Shown piece after piece: positions 47,812 to 56,055 of a stretch of 64,000 nt of DNA (the first letter of the stretch is position 1; each line of letters opens with the position of its first letter). The notes beneath the pieces are model-generated. The model worked only from the letters and a program-made list of their open reading frames with translations. It did no database searches and had not been told where the DNA came from. The position numbers and the translations under genes are program-made. The DNA lies in NCBI RefSeq assembly GCF_026626335.1, contig NZ_JAPNTZ010000003.1, positions 310,001 through 374,000 of the forward strand, read 5' to 3'. This stretch comes from Paractinoplanes pyxinae (GTDB taxonomy: Bacteria > Actinomycetota > Actinomycetes > Mycobacteriales > Micromonosporaceae).

Positions 47812-48591
47812 TTACTTGGTGCCGAGCGGTCCCGGCGTCGCCGCGGTCTTGCCGCCGTCCGGCTTGATCGCGAACCACTTGCCGTTCAGGCCCTGACCGT
47901 TGATGTCGCCCGCCTCGGCGTCAGCGACGAAGTAGTAGACCGGCCAGCCGTTGATGGTCACCTGGCAGTGGCCGTCGGCGCGCTCGACGTACCCGACGAT
48001 CTTGGGGTCGATGCCGTCGGGGAAGATCTTGCCGGGGGACTTGATGAGCAGCGGCGGCCAGGCGGTGGCGCAGTCGCCGTTGCAGACCGACTTCGGCGGC
48101 TTGTTCGAGTCGTTGTCGAAGCGGTAGAGCGTACGGCCGGCGCCGTCGGTCACGTACGTGCCGATCTGCTCGTTCTCGGTGGCGTTGAGCTCGACCGTCT
48201 TGCTGCCCGTCAGGCGCGACTTGGGCGGGGTGATGTCCTGCTGGGACGGTCCACTGAAGATTTTCACCCAGCGCTGCTTCTTGGCCACCGTGGGGGAGGC
48301 GGCCGGTGCGGGCGCGGCCTGCTCCTCTTCCTGAACCTCGGCGGCCGGCGGGTCGGTGGCCGGCGGCTCGGTGGCCGGCGGCTCGTCGGCCGGCGGCTCG
48401 TCGGCGCCGGAGAGTTCGGGCAGCTCGCCCGGGCCCTGCGGGTTGAGCGGGGCGGCCGACTGCTGGACGGCCACCGGCACCGGCAGGTCGGCCGCGGAAT
48501 CGGTCGATGCGGCCTGGCTGCCGCAGGCGCTGAGGCCGGCCAGACCGGCCAGCATGGTCGCGACGTAGATCGTCCGGCTGCGCTTGATCAT
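47812..48591 (-). CDS. Secreted lipoprotein with COG4315-type repeats
   Basis: A 259-residue lipoprotein. The signal peptide ends at LSAC (Cys21). An Asp/Pro/Glu-rich linker (about 45-105, DEPPADEPPATEPPATDPPA) spans the wall. Two Lipoprotein_15 repeats follow: TYVTDGAGRTLYRFDNDSNK with CNGDCATAWPP, and GYVERADGHCQVTINGWPVY with GLNGKWFAIKPDG. Members are surface proteins of unknown role. The start ATG 48591 gives the lipobox the right spacing; upstream in-frame codons lack this. An ECF-type promoter lies 42 bp upstream, next to the divergent ECF sigma gene. Confidence 0.87.
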   Translation of the reverse strand: MIKRSRTIYVATMLAGLAGLSACGSQAASTDSAADLPVPVAVQQSAAPLNPQGPGELPELSGADEPPADEPPATEPPATDPPAAEVQEEEQAAPAPAASPTVAKKQRWVKIFSGPSQQDITPPKSRLTGSKTVELNATENEQIGTYVTDGAGRTLYRFDNDSNKPPKSVCNGDCATAWPPLLIKSPGKIFPDGIDPKIVGYVERADGHCQVTINGWPVYYFVADAEAGDINGQGLNGKWFAIKPDGGKTAATPGPLGTK

Positions 48592-48632
48592 TGCTGGCTC
48601 CATCTCGGCCCGTCCGAAGGGGATAGCCTCCA

Positions 48633-48656
48633 CACGCCCGGCCCCCGGCGACGGTT
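48633..48656 (-). promoter_or_regulatory. ECF-type promoter of the lipoprotein gene
   Basis: On the minus strand AACC and CGTG are separated by 16 bp, the form recognised by many ECF sigma factors (AACC-N16/17-CGT). It is the natural target of the sigma factor encoded divergently at 48807. Confidence 0.55.
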
Positions 48657-48806
48657 CAACCGGATGTGCCACTTTCTCGAAAATCTTGATCCGCGCAGGC
48701 CAAGGGGCACGTATTCCCGGTAGCCGCAGCACAGTACTTTCATCGATGTCGTCATACGCCTGCAGAGCAGACGGCACGGGGAAGAGTGCCGCGGGGAGAG
48801 AGACGG

Positions 48807-49340
48807 ATGCCGTCGAGCAGACAGAGACCGCACCGGGAGGTGGCCGATGAGGCACTGGTCAGATCGTTGTTCCAGGAACACGGACGGGCCATGCTCGCGT
48901 ACGCCACGCAGCTGACCCGCGACCGCGCCGCCGCCGAGGACGTGGTGCAGGAGGCGCTGGTCCGCGCCTGGCGGCACCCCGACAGCCTGAACAACGGCAA
49001 GGGGTCCGTACGGGGCTGGCTGCTCACGGTCTGCCGCAACATCGTCCTCGACCAGATCCGGGCCCGGAACCGGCGCCCGCCCGAGGTGGCCGAGAGCCCG
49101 CCCGACGCGGCCGTCGAGCAGGACCACTCCGACCGCGTGGTCACGTCGATGGTCGTCGTCGATGCGCTCAGCCGGCTCTCCGCCGAGCACCGTGAAGTGC
49201 TCGAACAGGTCTATCTGAAAGGCAACACGGTGGCCGAGGCGGCCGAGGCGCTCGGCATCCCGCCGGGCACCGTGAAATCGCGGTCCTTCTATGCGTTGCG
49301 GGCCTTGCGCGAGGCCGGCACGGAACGGTTGGCATCATGA
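48807..49340 (+). CDS. ECF-type RNA polymerase sigma factor
   Basis: A 177-residue ECF sigma factor. Region 2 includes YATQLTRDRAAAEDVVQEAL and VRAWRHP. Region 4 has LSAEHREVLEQVYLKGNTVA and LGIPPGTVKSRSFYALRAL. The SigK/SigL-like group pairs with a membrane anti-sigma factor, encoded next with a 4-base overlap. ATG 48807 has ggggag 9-10 bases upstream; GTG 48786 is an alternative. Likely target: the divergent lipoprotein gene. Confidence 0.93.
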   Translation: MPSSRQRPHREVADEALVRSLFQEHGRAMLAYATQLTRDRAAAEDVVQEALVRAWRHPDSLNNGKGSVRGWLLTVCRNIVLDQIRARNRRPPEVAESPPDAAVEQDHSDRVVTSMVVVDALSRLSAEHREVLEQVYLKGNTVAEAAEALGIPPGTVKSRSFYALRALREAGTERLAS

Positions 49341-50050
49341 GTACGCCGGAGAGCGCGAACCCGACCAACGACCACGTCGACCTGGCCGGCTACCTGCTGG
49401 AAATGCTTTCCGAAGAGGAGAAGTCCCGGGCCGACGAGCACCTGGCGGGCTGCGCCGAATGCCGGGCCGAGCGGGATTCGCTGCGCCAGTGGTCCGACCA
49501 GCTGGGCGGGGTCCCCGACGAGATGCTGCTCGACGGGCCGCCCGACGACGCCGACCTGCTGCTGCAGCGCACGCTGCGCCAGGTGCGGCGCGAGTCGTCC
49601 GGCCGCCGTTACCGGCGGATGGCCGCGGTCACGTCGATCGCCGCCGCGGCCGTCGCGGTCGCCATCGGCGGGGGAGTGCTGGTGGGGCGGGGCACGGCGC
49701 CTGCATCGGACCCGGTCGCCCAGCCCTCGATCTCTGTGCCCGCGGGCGCCCAGATCGCGTCCGGCACCGACGCCACCACCGGCGCGCGGATGCAGGTGGC
49801 GCTGACGCCGGCCGCCGGGTGGGTGCGGGTGACGGCGACCGTCGGCGGCATCCCGGCCGGCGAGAAATGCGTCCTCGAAGTCGTGGGCAAGGACGGGTCG
49901 ACGGCCTTCGCCGGCAGTTGGCTGGTCTCGCCGGCGGGTGAGGCGGGCGGCACGACACTCAACGGCAGCGCTTTGATCGACCCCGACCAGGTTCAGTCCG
50001 TACGCGTGGTAAACACCAGTGGGAAGGCGTTCGTCACGGTCGAAGTGTGA
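49337..50050 (+). CDS. Anti-sigma factor with zinc-finger domain (RskA-like)
   Basis: A 237-residue membrane protein. The N-terminal anti-sigma domain (1-95) has HVDLAGYLLEMLSEEEKSRA and the HxxxCxxC zinc motif HLAGCAEC. One membrane helix follows at about 97-117 (VTSIAAAAVAVAIGGGVLVG). The extracytoplasmic RskA-type domain ends the protein. It should hold the cognate ECF sigma factor at the membrane until regulated proteolysis. The 3' end overlaps the convergent oxidoreductase gene by 17 bp. Confidence 0.92.
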   Translation: MSTPESANPTNDHVDLAGYLLEMLSEEEKSRADEHLAGCAECRAERDSLRQWSDQLGGVPDEMLLDGPPDDADLLLQRTLRQVRRESSGRRYRRMAAVTSIAAAAVAVAIGGGVLVGRGTAPASDPVAQPSISVPAGAQIASGTDATTGARMQVALTPAAGWVRVTATVGGIPAGEKCVLEVVGKDGSTAFAGSWLVSPAGEAGGTTLNGSALIDPDQVQSVRVVNTSGKAFVTVEV

Positions 50051-50651
50051 GCGCTTCCGCGAGCACGTCCTTGGCGTGGAAGACGTCGACCTCGTTCTGC
50101 TGCAGCGGGCCGCCCGGCTCGACCAGGCGCGCGGCCTCGGCCCCGCCGGCGTAGTAGGGCGCGAAACCCATGTCGCGGATGATCGTGGCCGCGGCCTCGC
50201 GGGCGTCACGCAGGTCGGTGCAGACGAACTCGGCCAGCAGCGGGTCGTGGCCGCGGCGGCGCTGCAGCACGTTGGCCGGCAGCGTGTTCAGCGCCTTGGC
50301 CCAGTGCGCCTTCGGGGCGAGCTGCATCAGCGACTCGAACCCGCTGGCCGCCCCGGCCGACAGCGGCCCGGTCGGGTTGGTGGCGTCGATGACGATCTTG
50401 CCGTCGAGGGTGGCGCCGGCCAGCTCGATCGCCTCGGGAGCCGACTCCCAGTTCGGCGCGAACAGCACCACGTCGGCGAAGTCGACCGCCGCCGGCACGG
50501 GCAGCGCGGTGCCGTGCCCGCCGAGGTGGGTGACCACGTTGCCCAGCCGCTCCGGGTGCCGCGAGGTGACGGCCACGTCGTGACCGCCCTCGACACACCA
50601 CTCGGCGAGGGTTGCGCCGAGCTGACCTGCCCCGATGACGCCGATGTGCAT
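50034..50651 (-). CDS. NADP(H)-binding oxidoreductase (F420-reductase-like)
   Basis: A 205-residue Rossmann protein. The dinucleotide motif is GVIGAGQLGATLAEW at the N-terminus. VAVTSRHPE suggests NADPH recognition by the Arg after strand 2. VIDATNPTG and KALNTLPANVL fit the F420-dependent NADP reductase/NAD-binding-2 group. ATG 50651 starts exactly at the nucleotide-binding strand. The longer upstream frame is not protein-like. Substrate unknown. Confidence 0.85.
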   Translation of the reverse strand: MHIGVIGAGQLGATLAEWCVEGGHDVAVTSRHPERLGNVVTHLGGHGTALPVPAAVDFADVVLFAPNWESAPEAIELAGATLDGKIVIDATNPTGPLSAGAASGFESLMQLAPKAHWAKALNTLPANVLQRRRGHDPLLAEFVCTDLRDAREAAATIIRDMGFAPYYAGGAEAARLVEPGGPLQQNEVDVFHAKDVLAEALTLRP

Positions 50652-50731
50652 AGCGACAGCGTGCCTGCTGACACCATCTTCCGAGTGGAGAACCGCCAAT
50701 TTGCCGCGCTTTTCGGGGGCCTTGCGTCGAT

Positions 50732-52090
50732 TCAGCGGAGGATGCGGCGAATCCCGGCTCCCGCGGCGACCACAACCGGCACCGCGATCGTGGGGTGCAC
50801 CTGGGTCCGCAGAGTAGGCGTCCAACCCGCGTCCGGCGCCAGATCGGGGTCGTGCGCGGCGTTGTACTCCGCGACCAGGTCGACCGGGCGCGGCACCCGC
50901 CCCGAGACCTGCACCAGCGACCCGATCGCCGTGATCCGGGTGCCTTTCCAGTACGCGATCACGTCCGACGCGGGCACGTCGGCGCTCAACCGGAAGTAGT
51001 TGTTCTCGGCGTAGATGCTCGACTCGACGCCCACACCGAGCAAGTAGATGTACGTGTCCTCGTCGGTCGCCACGTACAGGTTGTTGTAGACGTCGACCTG
51101 CCCGAACCGCACCCGCGGCGCCCGCTGACCGACGTTGCCGAACCGGTTGTGGTGCACGGTCACGCGCAGCTTGCCCACGTCGACGCCCGGGGTGTCGGTC
51201 GAGCCGATCAGCATGGTCTTGTCATGGTCGTAGTAGTCGTTCCACGACACGGTGATCAGGTCGGAGCCCCGGATGAAGTCGGTCGCGCCGTCGTGCACCT
51301 GGTAGGGCCGGCCGAAATAGAGCGGTTGGCTCGCGTCGTGGTTGTTGCCGTCGCTGAAGGTGTTGTGGTCGAGCCACACGTTGGTCGCGCCGCTGAGCGA
51401 CACCAGATCGTAGAGCGAGTTCCAGTTGCCGGCCGACCCGTCCGTCGGGTCCCACGCCGGGAAGCAGTCCGCGGCGTCGGTGACTTCGACATTTCGTACG
51501 ATCACATTGCTCACATTTGTGAGGACGAGGCTGCCGTGATCGAGCCGCCCGCCGTCGATCCCGACGATCGTCGTATTGCTCCCGACGACCACCCGCACCT
51601 GGTCACCCTGATTACGCGCGGACCGCACACGAGCGTCCTCGAGCGGCCCACTTGGCTTCGCGGCGCGACCCCAGACCGCCGGGTCGTACGCCGCAAGAAA
51701 CGCATCCAGCGAGTACTCCGGATCGGCGAAGTCCGCACAGCTCAGCCCTTCCCGCAGATCAATCCGCCCTCTGACGAACACAATCTTCGGCGCGTCCCCC
51801 GCCACAGCCGCAACGAGCTCATCCCGACTGCCCGCCACAAACACATGCGCGTCGTCGGCCGTGGAGCCGCCGGTCGTGCCCGACCCCCACCCGTCCCCAT
51901 CAGCAATACCCTGCCGAGCCAGCCGCAGCGTCGCCGCCGACGGTCCCCCGCCCGCCGCCGGCAAGGCCGCAACGTTCGACCCGGCAGCAGCCTTCGGCGC
52001 GGCTTCAACCGGCGGAACCTCGGCGGCCGCCGGCGGCGCGAAGGCGATGAGCAGCGCGGCGGCGAGCCCCGCAACGGGAACGAGAGGCAT
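50732..52090 (-). CDS. Secreted pectate lyase, PL1 family
   Basis: A 452-residue exported parallel beta-helix lyase. The signal peptide covers residues 1-24 (VPVAGLAAALLIAFAPPAAA). PL1 landmarks are present: TTIVGIDGG, NVWLDHNTFSDG, SWNDYYDHDKTMLIG with the calcium-binding acids, and HHNRFGNVGQRAPRVRFGQV with the catalytic Arg region. It cuts polygalacturonate by beta-elimination. A ggaagga ribosome binding site precedes ATG 52090. A LacI-type operator lies 43 bp upstream of the start. Confidence 0.92.
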   Translation of the reverse strand: MPLVPVAGLAAALLIAFAPPAAAEVPPVEAAPKAAAGSNVAALPAAGGGPSAATLRLARQGIADGDGWGSGTTGGSTADDAHVFVAGSRDELVAAVAGDAPKIVFVRGRIDLREGLSCADFADPEYSLDAFLAAYDPAVWGRAAKPSGPLEDARVRSARNQGDQVRVVVGSNTTIVGIDGGRLDHGSLVLTNVSNVIVRNVEVTDAADCFPAWDPTDGSAGNWNSLYDLVSLSGATNVWLDHNTFSDGNNHDASQPLYFGRPYQVHDGATDFIRGSDLITVSWNDYYDHDKTMLIGSTDTPGVDVGKLRVTVHHNRFGNVGQRAPRVRFGQVDVYNNLYVATDEDTYIYLLGVGVESSIYAENNYFRLSADVPASDVIAYWKGTRITAIGSLVQVSGRVPRPVDLVAEYNAAHDPDLAPDAGWTPTLRTQVHPTIAVPVVVAAGAGIRRILR

Positions 52091-52132
52091 GGCAGATCCT
52101 TCCGGCGGTCGATAGCACCGCTGTGACATGCG

Positions 52133-52146
52133 GGAAAGCGCTTGCC
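52133..52146. promoter_or_regulatory. LacI-type operator, site A (pectate lyase)
   Basis: GGAAAGCGCTTGCC has the central CG of LacI/GalR sites and matches site C in 13 of 14 bases. It lies 43 bp upstream of the pectate lyase start. Confidence 0.7.
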
Positions 52147-52325
52147 GCCACCGTCACACGCCCGTCGACCGCCGTCAATGGAACGGACAACGCAGGAAAT
52201 TTGCAGCCCGCGAGCGTGCCCCGGGCCGCCGTCCACAACCTCGCGGCAGCCCCCAACCAGCCGACGGGCACGCCGGCGAGGCCACGCGACTCCGGGCAAC
52301 ACACGGTCGCCAGGCTGACAACTGA

Positions 52326-52640
52326 TCGCTCAAGCGCGCACAGGTTGAGCGAACGTGCGCGCGTCGCTCAAGTTTGCGCGGTTTGAGCGAAGGTGTTCGC
52401 GTCGCTCAACTGTGTGCAGGTTGAGCTAACGTGCGCGCGTCGCTCAACTGTGTGCACGTTGAGCTAACGTGCGCGCGTCGCTCAACTGTGTGCACGTTGA
52501 GCTAACGTGCGCACGTCGCTCAACTGTGCGTGGGTTGAGCGAAGGTGTTCGCGTCGCTCGAGTTCGCGCGGTTTGAGCGAAGGTGTTCGCGTCGCTCGAG
52601 TTCGCGCGGTTTGAGCGGACGTGCGCGTTGTTCGGGCGCG
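52326..52640. repeat. Tandem array of 38-bp palindromic repeats
   Basis: Eight units start at exactly 38-bp steps: 52345, 52383, 52421, 52459, 52497, 52535, 52573 and 52611; a half unit precedes and the last one decays. The core of each is TTGAGCGA N11 TCGCTCAA, able to form a hairpin. Units 3 and 4 are identical, as are units 6 and 7. There are no unique spacers, so this is not CRISPR. The period is not a multiple of three. It lies between the pectinesterase stop and the pectate lyase promoter region. Confidence 0.95.
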
Positions 52641-52682
52641 CGTCTGGGGTCGCCGGCGGTTTTGGCGCGTTGGGTGATGCGG

Positions 52683-53789
52683 TCACAGGTGGCGGTCGGG
52701 GGACCAGTTGTCGGGGCCGCGCAGGAAAGCGGGGATCGTTTGGGTGCTGGCTTCTGTGGGGGTCAGCTGGGGGCGGTCGGGGGAGGCGATGGCGCCTGGG
52801 CCGTAGTTGCGGTATTCGGCGAAGCGGGCGTCGCGCCAGGGCCAGGTGCCGAAATCGCTCCATGGTGTGGGGCCGATGTGCGCGTCCATGCGCGAGTCGC
52901 GGATGACGGTTTGGCCGATGGCGTTCGGGTCCTGGCTGGGATGCCAGGGGCGGCCGAGGAAGACCGTTGCCGGTGGGGCGTCGGACGTGAACGTGCAACG
53001 CGCGAACAGGAAACCGTGCGGGTTGGTGATGTCGGTGCTCGGTGCTGTCACGTAGCCGTTCGGATTTGAGCCTCGGTTGAGCGAATGGACACGGCAGCGG
53101 TCGAAGACGGCGGTGGCCCGGCCGAAGATGAAGTCCACGTCGCCCTCGATGTAGCACTCGCGGAAGTAGGCCCGGGCGATCGTGGTGGCGGCGGCGCTGT
53201 TGGCGTAGAGCGTGTCCTGGTTTCCGAGGAACCGCACCCGCGAGAACGCCGCCCGGTCGCCGCGGGTCAGTACGGCGACGGCCTGGCGGTTGGTGATCTC
53301 GGGGTGAGCCGCCTCGTCGAACAGGTTGGCAAAAGTCAGGTTGTGGGCCCGGAAATCCGCGCCGTCCACAGTCACCGAAGCGCTGCCGGTGGTGCCCCAC
53401 GTGCCGCCGGCCGGGTTGGGCGTCCCGTTGGCCCGGTCGTCGGCGATCACCACGTCGTGCGGCCGCCGTCCGAGCCCGACCAGGTTGATCGGCGGCCAGT
53501 CGGCGCCGATGACAACCCTTCCCATGTACGTGCCGGGTCGCACACCGATGACAAACGGCGATCCGCTTGCGACGGGTGCGGCATCCACCGCCTCCTGAAT
53601 GCCGGCGAAGTCTCCGCTGCCGTCGCCCGCGACAATGACGTGGCACGCCGGGCCGGACGCGGCCAAGTCGCCGACCGCGGCGAGGTCGCCGCCGGTGGCG
53701 CTCGGGGCGGCCGAAGCGGCCCGCCCGGTGAGCGTCGTGGCCGCGGCGACCGCTCCTGTCGTGATCCCCAGAAATGTCCTCCGGCGCAT
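52683..53789 (-). CDS. Secreted pectinesterase, CE8 family
   Basis: A 368-residue exported enzyme. The N-terminus has a Tat-like signal (RRRTFLGITTGAVAAATTL). The CE8 beta-helix carries the active site: the Gln/Asp in LGNQDTLYAN, the nucleophile Asp in EGDVDFIFGRA and the Arg in FLGRPWHP. It removes methyl esters from pectin, giving the substrate of the adjacent pectate lyase. A gagggtg ribosome binding site precedes the ATG. A LacI-type site lies 26 bp upstream. Confidence 0.93.
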   Translation of the reverse strand: MRRRTFLGITTGAVAAATTLTGRAASAAPSATGGDLAAVGDLAASGPACHVIVAGDGSGDFAGIQEAVDAAPVASGSPFVIGVRPGTYMGRVVIGADWPPINLVGLGRRPHDVVIADDRANGTPNPAGGTWGTTGSASVTVDGADFRAHNLTFANLFDEAAHPEITNRQAVAVLTRGDRAAFSRVRFLGNQDTLYANSAAATTIARAYFRECYIEGDVDFIFGRATAVFDRCRVHSLNRGSNPNGYVTAPSTDITNPHGFLFARCTFTSDAPPATVFLGRPWHPSQDPNAIGQTVIRDSRMDAHIGPTPWSDFGTWPWRDARFAEYRNYGPGAIASPDRPQLTPTEASTQTIPAFLRGPDNWSPDRHL

Positions 53790-53814
53790 GTCACCCTCCG
53801 TCAGATCTACGCTA

Positions 53815-53828
53815 GGTAAGGCCTTTCC
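53815..53828. promoter_or_regulatory. LacI-type operator, site B (pectinesterase)
   Basis: Read on the minus strand, GGAAAGGCCTTACC has the same arms as site C (GGAAAG and CTTACC) with the two central bases swapped. It lies in the gap between the pectinesterase and barstar-DUF402 genes and could affect both. Confidence 0.6.
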
Positions 53829-53881
53829 TGCGGCACGTTAGGTGATGTCATCGAGATAGGTCAATGTCCTAGGCTGTCGGT

Positions 53882-54907
53882 ATGGCGGGGGATCTGGTCG
53901 TCGACCTGCGCGGCCGGCGCATCGAGACGCTCGACGACTTCTGGGACGCGGTCGCCGTTCCGTGCGGCCTGCCTCCGTGGTTCGGCCGCAACCTCGACGC
54001 GTGGGCCGACACCCTCCAGGCCGGGGGAATCTCCGAGCTCATCGACGACCACGACGCCCTGATCATCCACGTCGACCGCCGCGGCTGGTTCAGCCGCGAC
54101 AACCGCGAGCTCCACCTGCTCAAGACCACGTTCACCGGCCACCGATCCCGGCTCGTCATCCACGACCCGACCGGCGCGAAGGTCGTCCACGGCCCGACCG
54201 GCGGGGAGGTCGTCCATGGCTCGATCGGCGGAGAGATCACCGAAGGTCCGGCCGACATTGAGGTCGTCCAGGGCGCGGCCCGCGGCGAGGTCGTGCAAGG
54301 CCCGGTTGATGGCGAGGTCGTCGACGGCCCGGTCGGAGGCGAGGTCATGCACGGGCCGGTTGGCAGTGAGGACATCCCCGGCCCGGAGGACGTTGAGGTC
54401 ATTCTCGACAAGTACACCGGGCGGCCGCACCGGAAGCAGATGATGCGGCGGCTGGGTCAGGATGAGCACGGCACCTGGCTTGTCGCGCCGGCTGGGACGG
54501 TGGTGCACTCGGTGGCGGCCGGCCGTGACTTTGTCACTCCGCATCTGACTGTGCGGCTTGTGCCAGTTGGGCAGTGGTGGAACGCCATCTTCTTTGCGCG
54601 GCCCAGCCCCTGGGACGTCTACTGCGACGTCGTCACGCCGCCCGCGTGGCCGGACCCCGGCACGGTGGTGATGACCGACCTTGACCTGGACGTGCAGCGC
54701 GCCCGCGACGGCCGGGTGGTCCTGCTGGATGAGGACGAATTCCAAGCGAACGCCGAAATGTACGCCTACCCCGCCGACCTGGTTACCCGGGCCCGGGCCA
54801 CGGCCGAACACCTCACCGCCGCCCTCACCGCTCGCGCCGAACCCTTCGGCACGGCCTATCAGCACTGGCTGCGGGTCGCCGACGACGTTGTGGGCCGTCC
54901 CGCCTGA
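53882..54907 (+). CDS. Barstar-DUF402 fusion protein
   Basis: A 341-residue protein with three parts. Residues 1-92 are a barstar-like RNase-inhibitor domain (LPPWFGRNLDAWADTL; HVDRRGWF). Residues 98-169 are eight 9-residue repeats around GGEVVHGPV. Residues 172-340 are a DUF402 domain (KYTGRPHRKQMMRRLGQDEH, PVGQWWNAIFF, VMTDLDLDVQRARDG, LLDEDEF). DUF402 enzymes related to FomD are nucleotide phosphohydrolases. TAGGCT lies 6 bases before the ATG. No barnase-like RNase gene is adjacent. The function of the fusion is unknown. Confidence 0.82.
   Translation: MAGDLVVDLRGRRIETLDDFWDAVAVPCGLPPWFGRNLDAWADTLQAGGISELIDDHDALIIHVDRRGWFSRDNRELHLLKTTFTGHRSRLVIHDPTGAKVVHGPTGGEVVHGSIGGEITEGPADIEVVQGAARGEVVQGPVDGEVVDGPVGGEVMHGPVGSEDIPGPEDVEVILDKYTGRPHRKQMMRRLGQDEHGTWLVAPAGTVVHSVAAGRDFVTPHLTVRLVPVGQWWNAIFFARPSPWDVYCDVVTPPAWPDPGTVVMTDLDLDVQRARDGRVVLLDEDEFQANAEMYAYPADLVTRARATAEHLTAALTARAEPFGTAYQHWLRVADDVVGRPA
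54173..54388 (+). repeat. Eight 27-bp coding repeats in the barstar-DUF402 linker
   Basis: Eight in-frame units of 27 bp encode nine-residue repeats such as GGEVVHGSI, RGEVVQGPV and DGEVVDGPV. The strand-turn pattern could form a small beta-solenoid between the two domains. Confidence 0.85.
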
Positions 54908-54917
54908 CCGGAAGCGT

Positions 54918-55934
54918 TCAGGACGGCCGGGTGAGGGGCCAGGTGCTTTCGCGGCGGATCAGTTCGGCCGGGATGTGCTCGACGCGCGGGGCTGAATCGG
55001 CCGGCGGGGTCAGGGCCAGTTCCATGGCTCGCTCGCCCAGCTGGGTCAGGGGGAGGCGTACGGAAGTCAAGGCCGGAGTGACGTCGCGGGCTATCGGCAT
55101 GTCGTCGAAGCCGACCACCGAAAGGTTGCGGCCGGCGCTGCGCATCGCGGCCAGGGCGCCTACGGCCATCGAGTCGTTGAGCGCGGCCACCGCGGTCAGG
55201 CCGGGATGTTCGGCCAGCAGCTTGGCCGTCGCGGCCTCGCCGCCGTCGCGGGTGAAGTCGGCGTGGACCACTTCGAGGCGCCGGCCGTGCGCTTCGGCCG
55301 CGCGGTGCAGGCCGGCCAGGCGGTCGGCCGTGGTGGTCAGGGCGGCCGGGCCGGCGACCACGCCGACCGCGGTGTGGCCCAGCTCGAACAGGTGGGCGCC
55401 GGCCAGGTAGCCGCCCTCTTCGTTGGCCGGCAGCACCGCGTCCGACGTGTGGGAGTGGCGGCCGATCACGGCTATGCGGCCGCCGGTGGTCTCGAAGGCG
55501 GTCATGCGGTCGTGCAGTTCGGTCTCGTCGTCCGACGACAGGTAGCCCGAACCGGCCACCACGATCGCGGCGACCTGGTGGGCGTGCAGCAGGTCGATGT
55601 ATTCGAGTTCGCGGGCCGGCTCGCGGAACGTGTTGCAGATGATGACCAGCCGGCCGTGGGCCGTGGCGACACGTTGCAGGCCCCTGGTGATCTCGGCGAA
55701 GTACGGGTCGGAGACGTCGTGCACGAGCACGCCGACCGCGTTGCGGTTGGAGCGGGCCAGCATCTGGGCGTGCGCGTTGGGCACGTAGCGCAGCTCGGCC
55801 ACCGCCGCCAGCACCCGGGCCCGCAGCTCGTCGGTCACCGGTTTCGAGCTGCCGTTGATGATCCGGGAGGCGGTCGCGGTGGACACCCCGGCCCGGCGGG
55901 CCACGTCCGCCAAGGTAGCCACGCCCACCCCCAC
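54918..55934 (-). CDS. LacI-family transcriptional regulator
   Basis: A regulator of about 338 residues. The N-terminal helix-turn-helix and hinge are TLADVARRAGVSTATASRII and NAHAQMLARSNRNAVGVLV. The periplasmic-binding-type core follows (VSDPYFAEITRGLQRVA; VVGFDDMPIARDVTPALTSV). Three GTG codons (55934, 55928, 55922) could start it. It is divergent from the oxidoreductase operon, with a LacI operator between them. Two similar sites at the pectin genes make a pectin-derived sugar acid a likely inducer. Confidence 0.92.
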   Translation of the reverse strand: MGVGVATLADVARRAGVSTATASRIINGSSKPVTDELRARVLAAVAELRYVPNAHAQMLARSNRNAVGVLVHDVSDPYFAEITRGLQRVATAHGRLVIICNTFREPARELEYIDLLHAHQVAAIVVAGSGYLSSDDETELHDRMTAFETTGGRIAVIGRHSHTSDAVLPANEEGGYLAGAHLFELGHTAVGVVAGPAALTTTADRLAGLHRAAEAHGRRLEVVHADFTRDGGEAATAKLLAEHPGLTAVAALNDSMAVGALAAMRSAGRNLSVVGFDDMPIARDVTPALTSVRLPLTQLGERAMELALTPPADSAPRVEHIPAELIRRESTWPLTRPS

Positions 55935-56004
55935 CGAGATCCGAAGAAGCCGAGGATACCGCCGCCGGTCTTGCCCGCCCGGCGGCACGCCCCGTACGGT
56001 AACA

Positions 56005-56018
56005 GGAAAGCGCTTACC
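56005..56018. promoter_or_regulatory. LacI-type operator, site C (lacI/catabolic operon)
   Basis: GGAAAGCGCTTACC lies 37 bp before the oxidoreductase start and 70 bp from the lacI start. A further half-site AACGCTTTCC follows at 56021-56030. It fits joint control of both directions. Confidence 0.75.
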
Positions 56019-56055
56019 TCAACGCTTTCCACCCCCGGCCGGAGGCAACGAAGAC

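Noticed and set aside
52326..52640. CRISPR array.
   Set aside because: The 38-bp repeats are head to tail with no unique spacers, and there are no cas genes.
52444..53646. A 400-codon minus-strand frame through the repeat array and pectinesterase.
   Set aside because: It is out of frame with the clear CE8 gene, and the array period (38) cannot keep a repeat protein in frame.
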